Positions 57,801-64,000 of a DNA stretch of 64,000 nt are shown piece by piece. A program made the position numbers and the translations under genes. This DNA comes from Arthrobacter sp. ov407 (lineage in GTDB: Bacteria; Actinomycetota; Actinomycetes; Actinomycetales; Micrococcaceae). Numbering within the stretch: the first letter of the stretch is position 1; the number at the start of each line of letters is the position of its first letter. A model generated the notes under the pieces. That model searched no databases and was not told the DNA's origin. It was given only the letters and a program-made list of their open reading frames with translations. The stretch spans positions 124,001 through 188,000 of the forward strand of contig NZ_FNGD01000003.1 of NCBI RefSeq assembly GCF_900102895.1, given 5' to 3'.

Positions 57801-60266
57801 GAAGGCCAGGGCGGCGACGACATCGCTCTCGGCGGCGCAGGCAACGACCGGATCACGGACCTGTCCGGCGCCGACGTCCTCAAGGGCGGACCGGGTAACG
57901 ACTACCTCAACTCCGGCATCGGTGATGACATCAACATGGGCGGCGACGGCCAGGACTTCACCAACGGCGGCCCCAACGACAACGAAACCTTTGCCGGCGA
58001 AGGAAACGACTTCGTGCAGTCCGGTGACGGTGCCGATGCGACGTTCGGCGACGGCGGGGATGACTGGATCCAAGGCGGTTCCGGCCAGGACCTGCTGATC
58101 GGCGATCACGGTGCACCGTTCTTCGACGACCCAGCCCAAACTAAGCCCGGAAACGACATCTTCGTCGGTCAGGTCGGCGAGAACGACTACGATGCCGAAG
58201 GCGGCGACGACATCATGACCAGCAATGCGGCGATTGACCGCTACGCCGGTACCGCCGGGTTCGACTGGGCCTCGCACCAGTACGACACCGTGCCGGCTGA
58301 TGACGACATGAAGATCAACAACAACCTGCTCGGCGTTCCGCTGCCGGTCGTGGTCAACCGCGACCGCTGGCAGGAAGTGGAGGCCAACTCCGGTTCGAAG
58401 TTTGATGACGTCATCCGGGGCGACGACGAAGTGCCCAGCACCGTAGGTGGTGCAGGCTTTAGCGGCTGCGACGTCCTCGACCAGACGGGCATCAACCGGA
58501 TTGCCGGCCTGGCGGCCATCCTCCCTGCGCCGACCACCCCGCTTGCGCCCGTTGCTGCACTCTCCCCGATGGGCGTCTGCCCGCTGACCGGTCCGGTCTG
58601 GGGTGACGGCAACATCATCATCGGCGGCCTCGGCAGCGACAAGCTCGAGGGCCGTGGCGCCAATGACGTACTCGACGGGGACCGGTACCTGAAGATCCGC
58701 ATCAGCGTGCGGGACGATGCAGGCGTGGAGATCGGTACCACCGACCTCATGGAGCGCCAGTACCAGACGGGTAACCCGCTGACCCTGGCGGCTGCAATAG
58801 CGGCCGGCGTCGTCAGCCCGGGGAACCTGGTGGCTGTCCGCGAAATCGTGACCCCCACCGCCCTCGAAACCGCGGGCAACCGTGACGTCGCGGTCTTCTC
58901 CGGCCCGCGGGCCAACTACACCGTCACCACGACGGGCGGCGACGGCACGTTGGGTTCGGCGGGCTCGACCACCACGGTGGTCGACAACGTCGGCGTCGAC
59001 GGCACGGACACGATCCGCAACATCGAGTTCCTGCAGTTCTCCGACAACGTCCTGCCCAACGCTCCGGTAATCGGCGCGGCAACCGCAGGCGCCGGGCAGG
59101 CAACGGTGAACTGGACGGCCCCGACCGTCGGCATCGCCGGCTCCTTCTCGGTGAAGGTTCTCGACGTGACGACCAGCTCGGCCGGCGTCCAGGTCGGTGC
59201 CCTGCGCACCGCCCCGGCGGGCGCCACCAGCCTGGTGGTAACCGGGCTGACGAACGGATCCCGGTACACGTTCCAGGTGCTGGCCAGCAACGCCCTTGGT
59301 GACAGCCCGTTCTCGGGAGCCTCCAACACGGTGACACCGGCAACCGTGCCGGGGGCGCCGACCATCGGGACAGCCACGGCCGGGAACGCTTCGGCGACCC
59401 TGAGGTGGACTGCGCCGGCGTCCAACGGCGGATCCGCCATCACGGGTTACACGGTGAGGGCCTTCGCCGGAACCGTCCTGGCGCGCACGCAGGCGGTCAC
59501 CGGAAACGTCGGAACCGTCGTCGTGACGGGCCTGACCAACGCGAGGGCGTACACGTTCGACGTCGCGGCCGTCAACGCAAGGGGCACGGGCGGGTTCTCG
59601 GCCCGAACGGCGGCGGTGACACCACGGACGGAATTCGTGGCTCCCACCGTGACGGCACGGACACCGGCATCCGGTGCCCGCTCCGTGGGCCAGACGGCGA
59701 ATGTGACGGCCAAGTTTAGTGAGGCCGTGACGGGAGTCAGCGGAACCACGTTCCGGCTGCGGCTGGGCACCACGCTGATCCCCGCCGTCGTGTCCTACAA
59801 CGCGCTCACCAGGGTTGCGACGCTGAACCCGAACGTCACGTTGACGGCGGACCGGGTATACACGGCGACCCTCTCGGGGATCCGTGACATCGCGGGGAAC
59901 ACGATGGCGACGAGCACGTGGACGTTCACCACTGGCCCGGCCCCCACCATCACCGCCGCGACTCCCATGGCGGGAGCCAGAGGGGTGCTACGCAACCGGA
60001 ACGTGACCGCCACGTTCAGTGAAGCCATTACCGGCTTCACGGTTGCCACTGTCCGGATTAATCGGGTCTCCACCGGAGCCCAGGTCGCCTCGGGTATCAC
60101 CTTCAACACCACCACCCGGGTGCTGACGATCAACCCCGGAGCCAGCCTGCTCGCGAACACCCAGTACCGGGTCACCATCACCGGTGGCACCGCTGGTGTC
60201 CGCGACCTGGCCGGTAACCCGCTGATCACCCGTACGTGGACGTTCACCACGGGCTCAGCACTGTAA
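54813..60266 (+). CDS. Giant secreted haem peroxidase with RTX, FN3 and Ig-like domains
   Basis: An 1817-residue exported protein. A Sec signal peptide ends near AAPAPVG. The animal-type haem peroxidase domain has QFFDHG (distal His, about 257), GDGRVNENIGLTAIHQVFHSEHDRL (about 515) and the proximal His in YRFGHSML (about 630). RTX-type Asp/Gly calcium repeats (GGxGNDxL) lie at about 980-1100 and 1270. Two FN3 domains (about 1416-1610) and two Ig-like Big_5 domains (about 1610-1817) follow. No sortase motif is present. It probably oxidises halides or phenolics outside the cell. Confidence 0.9.
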   Translation: MNLFACRKVDGQRRAFSRPTRAVAAGTAMTLLSFIGLTTTALGASAAPAPVGAGFTVTAADLAYILKQIKIAEAHVANTTSATGPCGALVGRGPNQIPDALTSYGLRTVDGSCNNLIAGREAFGAADQLFPRHATPSFNTADAVPAGFGPAGTSSYAQKSGNVFDSQPRQISNLIVDQTSTNPAAVAAAGFPVRTQGNPGLFPCTTDPDPLATPPVEAAPAGCVPTGDTLFIPNVTTDVGLSPPYNSLFTLFGQFFDHGVDQTVKGGGTVFVPLKADDPLITVGPDGKAGTGDEVAPNSPNAFMVLTRAQNQPGTDGILGTADDIQEAANTDSPYVDQSQTYTSHPSHQVFLREYINNTGGKPVATGKLLGGPAGPTAGGMATWKDVKAQAAIVLGLRLEDKDVTNIPMIAADPYGKFIPGPARGLPQYVTLTGLVEGNTATPVPVPANVRYFDTPFLTDIAHNADPSPQDTDHNPATQPVAPTPDDDDTASADFANQPARTYDDEMLNEHFCAGDGRVNENIGLTAIHQVFHSEHDRLVGDIQNTLTNDTSATGVAALAEWKLAAGANGWNGERLFQAARFVTEMEYQHLVFEDFARKVQPAIQPFHVYHTEINSAVRAEFAHAVYRFGHSMLTETISRTNADGSDNSVKLLNGFLNPPEYINNGAGGKLTSEEAAGSIVMGMSDQVGNELDEFVTGTLRNNLLGLPLDLATVNMTRARSEGVPPLNELRRQINNETGDAQLAPYTSWADFGQNMKHPESLINFVAAYGTYPTITSETTLAGKRAAAKAIVDPGTLATPPTPDMTDFMNSAGPWATQETGLNRVDLWVGGLAEKTNLFGGLLGSTFNYVFENQLTDLQNGDRFYYLLRTPGMNLRAQLESNSFAEMIMRNTNAHSLKADAFGSADCKFQLGNLAGTPAGYTLSGTTVADDAASECKENLVLLRKPDGTIQYMEKNTVDPSGINGQSVYNGTANADRVTGGNDNDTFLGNEGNDVIEGQGGDDIALGGAGNDRITDLSGADVLKGGPGNDYLNSGIGDDINMGGDGQDFTNGGPNDNETFAGEGNDFVQSGDGADATFGDGGDDWIQGGSGQDLLIGDHGAPFFDDPAQTKPGNDIFVGQVGENDYDAEGGDDIMTSNAAIDRYAGTAGFDWASHQYDTVPADDDMKINNNLLGVPLPVVVNRDRWQEVEANSGSKFDDVIRGDDEVPSTVGGAGFSGCDVLDQTGINRIAGLAAILPAPTTPLAPVAALSPMGVCPLTGPVWGDGNIIIGGLGSDKLEGRGANDVLDGDRYLKIRISVRDDAGVEIGTTDLMERQYQTGNPLTLAAAIAAGVVSPGNLVAVREIVTPTALETAGNRDVAVFSGPRANYTVTTTGGDGTLGSAGSTTTVVDNVGVDGTDTIRNIEFLQFSDNVLPNAPVIGAATAGAGQATVNWTAPTVGIAGSFSVKVLDVTTSSAGVQVGALRTAPAGATSLVVTGLTNGSRYTFQVLASNALGDSPFSGASNTVTPATVPGAPTIGTATAGNASATLRWTAPASNGGSAITGYTVRAFAGTVLARTQAVTGNVGTVVVTGLTNARAYTFDVAAVNARGTGGFSARTAAVTPRTEFVAPTVTARTPASGARSVGQTANVTAKFSEAVTGVSGTTFRLRLGTTLIPAVVSYNALTRVATLNPNVTLTADRVYTATLSGIRDIAGNTMATSTWTFTTGPAPTITAATPMAGARGVLRNRNVTATFSEAITGFTVATVRINRVSTGAQVASGITFNTTTRVLTINPGASLLANTQYRVTITGGTAGVRDLAGNPLITRTWTFTTGSAL

Positions 60267-60276
60267 ATTCAGTCAG

Positions 60277-60323
60277 AGAAACGCCGGCTGGCGGGCCCGC
60301 AGCGGTCCGCCGGCCGGCTTTCT
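60277..60323. terminator. Bidirectional terminator between peroxidase and acyl-CoA ligase genes
   Basis: AGAAA-C-GCCGG-CT-GGCGG pairs with CCGCC-GG-CCGGC-TTTCT, a long GC stem flanked by A-run and T-run on the two sides. It lies between two convergent genes, so it can end both transcripts. Confidence 0.75.
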
Positions 60324-60388
60324 CACTTGTTCGAAGGTACTGGCCCGGGCACTGATCGCTCCGGTGGTCGGCCGGAGCAAGGGGAACG

Positions 60389-62134
60389 CTACCGGCCGGC
60401 CACGAGAGTGTCGCGGATCTCGCGGCGCAGGACCTTCCCGATCAGCGAACGCGGCAGCTGGTCCACCAGGGCAACACGGCGCGGCACCTTGTAGGCGGCC
60501 AGGTTCCCACGCGCGAACGCCAGCAGCGCCTCCGGGTCGATGCCGGCCCCCGCGCACGCCACGATGGCGGCGACCACGTCTTCGCCGCCGCCCTGGCGGG
60601 GCAGTCCCACCACGCACACGTCCTTGACACCGGGGTATTCGGAGAGGACGTCTTCGACTTCCGTGGGGAAGACGTTGAAGCCTCCCGTGATGATGAGTTC
60701 CTTGATGCGGTCCCGGACAGTCACGAAGTCATCCTCGTCCACCGAGACAATGTCTCCCGTGCGGAACCAGCCGCCTTCCAGCAGCGCTTCCTCTGTCTCC
60801 TGCGGCCGGTTCCAGTAACCGGCAAAAACCTGCGGACCCCGGATCAGGAGCTCACCCTCCGCGCCGGGGACACGGTCCTGGAGAACGTTCCGCGGGTCCA
60901 CCACGCGAATGTCGGTCAGGGGAAACGGGACCCCCACAGTTCCCGGTTTCCGGCTGGGACCGAAGGGGTTCCCCAGGGCGATGGGCGAAGTTTCCGTCAG
61001 CCCGTAGCCCTCGATCAGGAAGCCCCCGGTCGCCTTCTCCCACGTCTCCACCGTCGCCGTCGGCAGGTTCATCGCCCCCGAGATGGAAAACCGGATGCTG
61101 TCCAGCGCGATGCCGCGCTCTGCGGCGGCGGCAGCGATGCGGTCGTAGATCGGCGGCACCGCCGGCAGGAAAGTGGCCGGCGATTTCTTGTGCGCCTTCA
61201 GGACAAGGTCGACGTCGAATTTTGGAAACAGGACCAGCTTCGCGCCGATGCTCAGGGCAAACGTCATGCACAGCGTCAGCCCGTAGGCGTGGAACATGGG
61301 CAGCACCGCGTACACGGTTTCCCGGCCGTCCTCGAGCCCGGGCACCCAGGCGCGGCCCTGCGCGGCATTGGCCTGCAGATTGGCATGGGTCAGCATGGCG
61401 CCTTTGGGCTGGCCCGTGGTGCCGCTGGTGTATTGGATGACGGCCAGATCACCGGCGGCCGGGCGCGGATGCCTTTTCTTCAGCACGCCGGTGGCGAGGA
61501 GTTCTTTCCACGCCAGCACGGTCCGGCGCGCCGGCTGCGCCGCGGGCCGGGGCCGGGGCGCGTGCTTGCCGGCGGCCAAGGCGGCTCGGGCCGCGCGGGC
61601 GGCCGGCACGGGGAGCCGCAGCGCCAACCTTTGCAGCAACGGCATCGCCGGTATCAGCTCAACTGAGACGATGCTCTGCAGCCCGACGTCGGCCGGCAGC
61701 TGACGGACCTTGTCAACGGCCTTGTCCCAGACTATGGCGACAGTGGCGCCGTGGTCCTCGAACTGATGGCGAAGCTCGCGGTCCGTATATAGGGGATTGT
61801 GTTCGACGACGACGGCGCCGAGGCGCAGCGCCGCGTGGAAGGCGATGATGTGCTGCGGGCAGTTCGGCAGGACCAGCGCCACCCGGTCACCGGCCCGGAC
61901 GCCGAGCGCCTTCAGGCCGGCGGCTGCCCTGCTGATGGAGGCGCCAAGTTCGCGGTAGCTGGTGCGTGCGCCGAAGAATTCCAGCGCGGTCTTGTTCCCG
62001 TAGCGCCTGACGGACGAGTCCATGAGATCGACAAGGGACCCTTCGGGGAGCGTGAGGCTGGCGGGAACTCCAGGGCTGTAGTGGCGGGTCCACGGGCGGT
62101 CGGGACGCCGGGGCCCCGCGGATCTGGTGCTCAT
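60389..62134 (-). CDS. fadD: Long-chain acyl-CoA ligase (AMP-binding)
   Basis: A 581-residue adenylate-forming enzyme that activates fatty acids to acyl-CoA via acyl-AMP. The P-loop-like motif is YTSGTTGQPKGAML (about residue 237), followed by YGLTETSP, GWFRTGD and the C-terminal hinge DRIKELIITGGFNVFP. The final Lys is in RSLIGKVLRREI. An Ala/Arg/Pro-rich insertion (about 175-205) is unusual for the family. AAGGA lies 7 nt before the ATG. Confidence 0.93.
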   Translation of the reverse strand: MSTRSAGPRRPDRPWTRHYSPGVPASLTLPEGSLVDLMDSSVRRYGNKTALEFFGARTSYRELGASISRAAAGLKALGVRAGDRVALVLPNCPQHIIAFHAALRLGAVVVEHNPLYTDRELRHQFEDHGATVAIVWDKAVDKVRQLPADVGLQSIVSVELIPAMPLLQRLALRLPVPAARAARAALAAGKHAPRPRPAAQPARRTVLAWKELLATGVLKKRHPRPAAGDLAVIQYTSGTTGQPKGAMLTHANLQANAAQGRAWVPGLEDGRETVYAVLPMFHAYGLTLCMTFALSIGAKLVLFPKFDVDLVLKAHKKSPATFLPAVPPIYDRIAAAAAERGIALDSIRFSISGAMNLPTATVETWEKATGGFLIEGYGLTETSPIALGNPFGPSRKPGTVGVPFPLTDIRVVDPRNVLQDRVPGAEGELLIRGPQVFAGYWNRPQETEEALLEGGWFRTGDIVSVDEDDFVTVRDRIKELIITGGFNVFPTEVEDVLSEYPGVKDVCVVGLPRQGGGEDVVAAIVACAGAGIDPEALLAFARGNLAAYKVPRRVALVDQLPRSLIGKVLRREIRDTLVAGR

Positions 62135-62390
62135 GGATTGTCCTTGCCACTGGGCTGGGTTGGCTGGGTTGGGCCGGGCTCCCGGCTCCGGGCCCGGCAG
62201 GGCCCGCCAAGAAATCCTACCGGCGAAATCCTACCGGGGCAGCCGCGCATGGACGCCCGCTGCGGGGAACGCCACGGTGGCTGCGGGCGGTGCGTGCCCG
62301 GAGGTGACTTTTGGCCCTTGGCACCTGGCAGGCCCGGGCGGAGGCTGGGCGTACACCGCGAGCCGCAGGTCCGCGCACTTCACTGGGCGG

Positions 62391-62480
62391 CGCAGTTCAA
62401 CAGGCCTGCGCCGTTCCAGAGGTTTGTGCCGTGCCAAAGGTTTTGCGCCGTTCCACACGTTTGCGAGTTCCACACGTTTG
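62391..62480. repeat. Five degenerate 18-bp tandem repeats upstream of erythromycin esterase gene
   Basis: Units begin at 62391, 62409, 62427, 62446 and 62464, lengths 17-19 bp, with a consensus close to CGCCGTTCCANANGTTTG. The last two share GTTCCACACGTTTGCGA exactly. The rest of the 371-nt stretch 62135-62505 shows no gene. The 18-bp phasing does not place copies on one helix face, but an array of regulator sites or a structured leader is possible. Confidence 0.6.
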
Positions 62481-62505
62481 CGATGTAAAGGTCCACGGGA
62501 GCGCC

Positions 62506-62583
62506 ATGAAGCACCAGCAGCCGAGCCTGAAGTTCCTTGGTGCCACCGACACCGAGACGATCGACATCGAGGACCTGCGATGA
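62506..62583 (+). CDS. 25-codon ORF translationally coupled to erythromycin esterase gene
   Basis: ATG to TGA encodes MKHQQPSLKFLGATDTETID plus IEDLR. GGGAG lies 4 nt before the ATG, and the stop overlaps the next start (ATGA). It could be a leader peptide that tunes translation or a micro-protein. It is too short to match a family by eye. Confidence 0.4.
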   Translation: MKHQQPSLKFLGATDTETIDIEDLR

Positions 62584-63896
62584 ACTCCAACGGCGTCACC
62601 CGGACCACCGTGCTGAAAGAGATCCACGATCTCGCCCGGCCGCTGAAAACCGATCGCGATCTCAACGGCCTCGTACGGCGCGCTGCCGACTGCCGTTTCG
62701 TGGCCATCGGCGAAGCGTCCCACGGCACCCACGAGTTCTACACCTGGCGCGACACCCTCAGCAGGCGGCTCATCGCGGAGGAAGGCTACAACTGGATTGG
62801 CGTGGAAGGAGACTGGCCCGACTGCTGGCGCATCAACCGCTGGGTCCGCGGCCAGGCGGGGAAGGACCAGGGCGTCCATGCGCTGCTGTCCGGTTTCGAA
62901 CGCTGGCCGACCTGGATGTGGGCCAACGAGGAAGTCGCGGCGTTCCTGGACTGGCTTCGCGGCTGGAACGCAGGCCGGCCCTTGGACAAGCGGGTCGGCT
63001 TCTACGGTCTGGATGTCTACTCTCTCTGGGATTCGCTGCGCGAAATCATCGGCTGGCTGCAGGAGAACGTTCCCGACGCCGTGCCCGCCGCCGAGCGTGC
63101 CTGGCAGTGCTTCCTGCCCCACCACGAGGACCCGCACCAGTACGCCTGGAGCACGCGGCTGGTGCCGCAGTCCTGCGAGCCCGACGTCGTGGCCCTCCTG
63201 ACGGAGGTCCGGAACCGGGTCTTCAGCCCCGGCCCGCACGAGGAGGACGCCTTCGACGCCGTCCAGAACGCCGAAGTCGCGGCCAACGCGGAGCACTACT
63301 ACCGCATCATGGTCCGCGGTGACCGGCAGTCCTGGAACGTCCGCGACCACCATATGGCGGACACCATCGACCGGGTCAGCAAGCACCTCGGGCCGGCGTC
63401 GAAGGGCCTGATCTGGGAGCACAACACGCACATCGGGGATGCCCGGGCCACCGACATGGCGCAGGACGGCCTGGTCAACGTCGGGCAGCTGCTGCGCGAA
63501 CGCCACGCGGGCGAAGGCGTGCTGCTGGTCGGCTTCGCAGCCCACCGCGGCGCCGTGATCGCCTCCGACGGATGGGGCCGCCCCGAGCGCATCCTTACGG
63601 TGCCGGAGGCCCGTCCGGGCAGCCACGAAGACTTCCTGCATCAGGCCCTCGGGGTGCCGTCAGTGCTGGAGTTCGGCGATGACCGGACCGGGCCATGGCT
63701 TTCTACACGGCTCGGGCACCGGGCGATCGGCGTCGTCTACCACCCGGAGAAGGAAGCCGGCAACTACGTTCCGACCCGGATGGGAGAGCGTTACGACGCC
63801 CTCATCTGGCTTGAACACACCGCCGCACTGCGTCCGGTGCACCATGAAGGGCCGCCCCGGGAACCGGAGTTCGAGACTGAGCCCACCGGATTCTAG
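62580..63896 (+). CDS. Erythromycin esterase family protein
   Basis: A 438-residue protein with CRFVAIGEASHGTHEFYTWRD (catalytic-His region, about residue 43), IGVEGDWPDCWRINRWVRG and LIWEHNTHIGDARATDM (second His region). EreA/EreB enzymes hydrolyse macrolide lactones, but this larger family includes many members of unknown function, often with stress genes; mycobacterial Rv2030c fuses this domain to a phosphoribosyltransferase in the dormancy regulon. The USP gene that follows supports a stress role. Antibiotic resistance is unproven. Confidence 0.88.
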   Translation: MNSNGVTRTTVLKEIHDLARPLKTDRDLNGLVRRAADCRFVAIGEASHGTHEFYTWRDTLSRRLIAEEGYNWIGVEGDWPDCWRINRWVRGQAGKDQGVHALLSGFERWPTWMWANEEVAAFLDWLRGWNAGRPLDKRVGFYGLDVYSLWDSLREIIGWLQENVPDAVPAAERAWQCFLPHHEDPHQYAWSTRLVPQSCEPDVVALLTEVRNRVFSPGPHEEDAFDAVQNAEVAANAEHYYRIMVRGDRQSWNVRDHHMADTIDRVSKHLGPASKGLIWEHNTHIGDARATDMAQDGLVNVGQLLRERHAGEGVLLVGFAAHRGAVIASDGWGRPERILTVPEARPGSHEDFLHQALGVPSVLEFGDDRTGPWLSTRLGHRAIGVVYHPEKEAGNYVPTRMGERYDALIWLEHTAALRPVHHEGPPREPEFETEPTGF

Positions 63897-63929
63897 GCCG
63901 GGGTGGATTCCAAGAGAGCAGGATTACGG

Positions 63930-64000
63930 ATGAGCAAAGCAATCGTCGTCGGTTTCAACGGGTCTGCGGGAAGCAACGCCGCACTGGCCTGGGCCCTTGA
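63930..64000 (+). CDS. Universal stress protein, cut by window end
   Basis: The visible 23 residues, MSKAIVVGFNGSAGSNAALA plus WAL, match the first strand and helix of UspA. GCAGGA lies 7 nt before the ATG. It is 33 nt downstream of the erythromycin esterase gene and probably in the same operon. The 3' part is outside the window. Confidence 0.8.
   Translation, partial: MSKAIVVGFNGSAGSNAALAWAL

Noticed and set aside
62580..63896. Calling the erythromycin esterase family gene an antibiotic-resistance determinant
   Set aside because: Most family members have no shown macrolide activity. The neighbouring universal stress gene points to a stress role, and nothing else in the locus indicates resistance.

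Overview
The window is high-GC DNA with Shine-Dalgarno-led genes, frequent GTG/TTG starts and families typical of Actinobacteria: DUF4193, DUF6325, a SARP/BTAD regulator, an ECF sigma with a zinc-finger anti-sigma, a MalT-like LuxR regulator and a LigD-type polymerase. The best match is a soil actinobacterium of the Arthrobacter/Pseudarthrobacter type (Micrococcaceae). That placement rests on gene content and general knowledge, not on a search. I saw no rRNA, tRNA, CRISPR array, phage module or complete insertion sequence. It reads as an accessory-rich chromosomal segment.

Layout. Positions 1-10.6 kb hold small stress and housekeeping genes: a class II glutamine amidotransferase, a potassium channel, a large LuxR regulator, a lipoprotein, a universal stress protein, a DUF6325/charged-repeat pair, and a strong 15-bp inverted repeat of unknown nature. 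Positions 10.6-24.4 kb hold two lipoproteins, an ECF sigma/anti-sigma pair, an HrpB helicase, a macrolide-type glycosyltransferase, an alpha/beta hydrolase, a stand-alone LigD polymerase domain, a cyclopropane fatty acid synthase, a pirin, a GNAT protein and a TMEM175-like channel. Positions 24.7-40 kb hold a DUF2252 protein with an FAD/Rieske oxidoreductase, a CDP-alcohol phosphotransferase pair, a truncated cupredoxin, a CDF transporter, a two-component pair whose genes overlap tail to tail, an amylosucrase, a FetB-like permease, an HtaA-domain protein, an S1C protease and an orphan BTAD regulator.

The best-defined system is a nine-gene minus-strand operon from about 50.3 to 40.7 kb for aerobic carbon monoxide dehydrogenase: coxM-coxS-coxL, an XdhC protein fused to a YHS domain, a MocA-like cytidylyltransferase, a MoxR ATPase (CoxD), a VWA protein (CoxE), membrane-anchored CoxG and a second XdhC protein. 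Most genes overlap by 1-17 nt. CoxL carries the AYACSFR loop of form I, the true CO-oxidising type, so the cell probably scavenges trace CO. A divergent LysR gene shares a 124-bp region in which an inverted repeat abuts a TTGACA -35 box. A DUF6457 gene and an FdhF/YdeP molybdopterin oxidoreductase follow, making a molybdenum-enzyme neighbourhood of about 14 kb.

The right end carries an 1817-residue secreted protein combining an animal-type haem peroxidase, RTX calcium repeats, two fibronectin III domains and two Ig-like domains. It is followed by a bidirectional terminator, a long-chain acyl-CoA ligase, and an erythromycin-esterase-family gene preceded by five degenerate 18-bp tandem repeats and a translationally coupled 25-codon ORF. 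A universal stress protein gene is cut by the window end. Candidates for new biology are the inverted-repeat element at 10.04-10.13 kb, the repeat array and micro-ORF before the erythromycin esterase gene, the XdhC-YHS fusion and the giant peroxidase.
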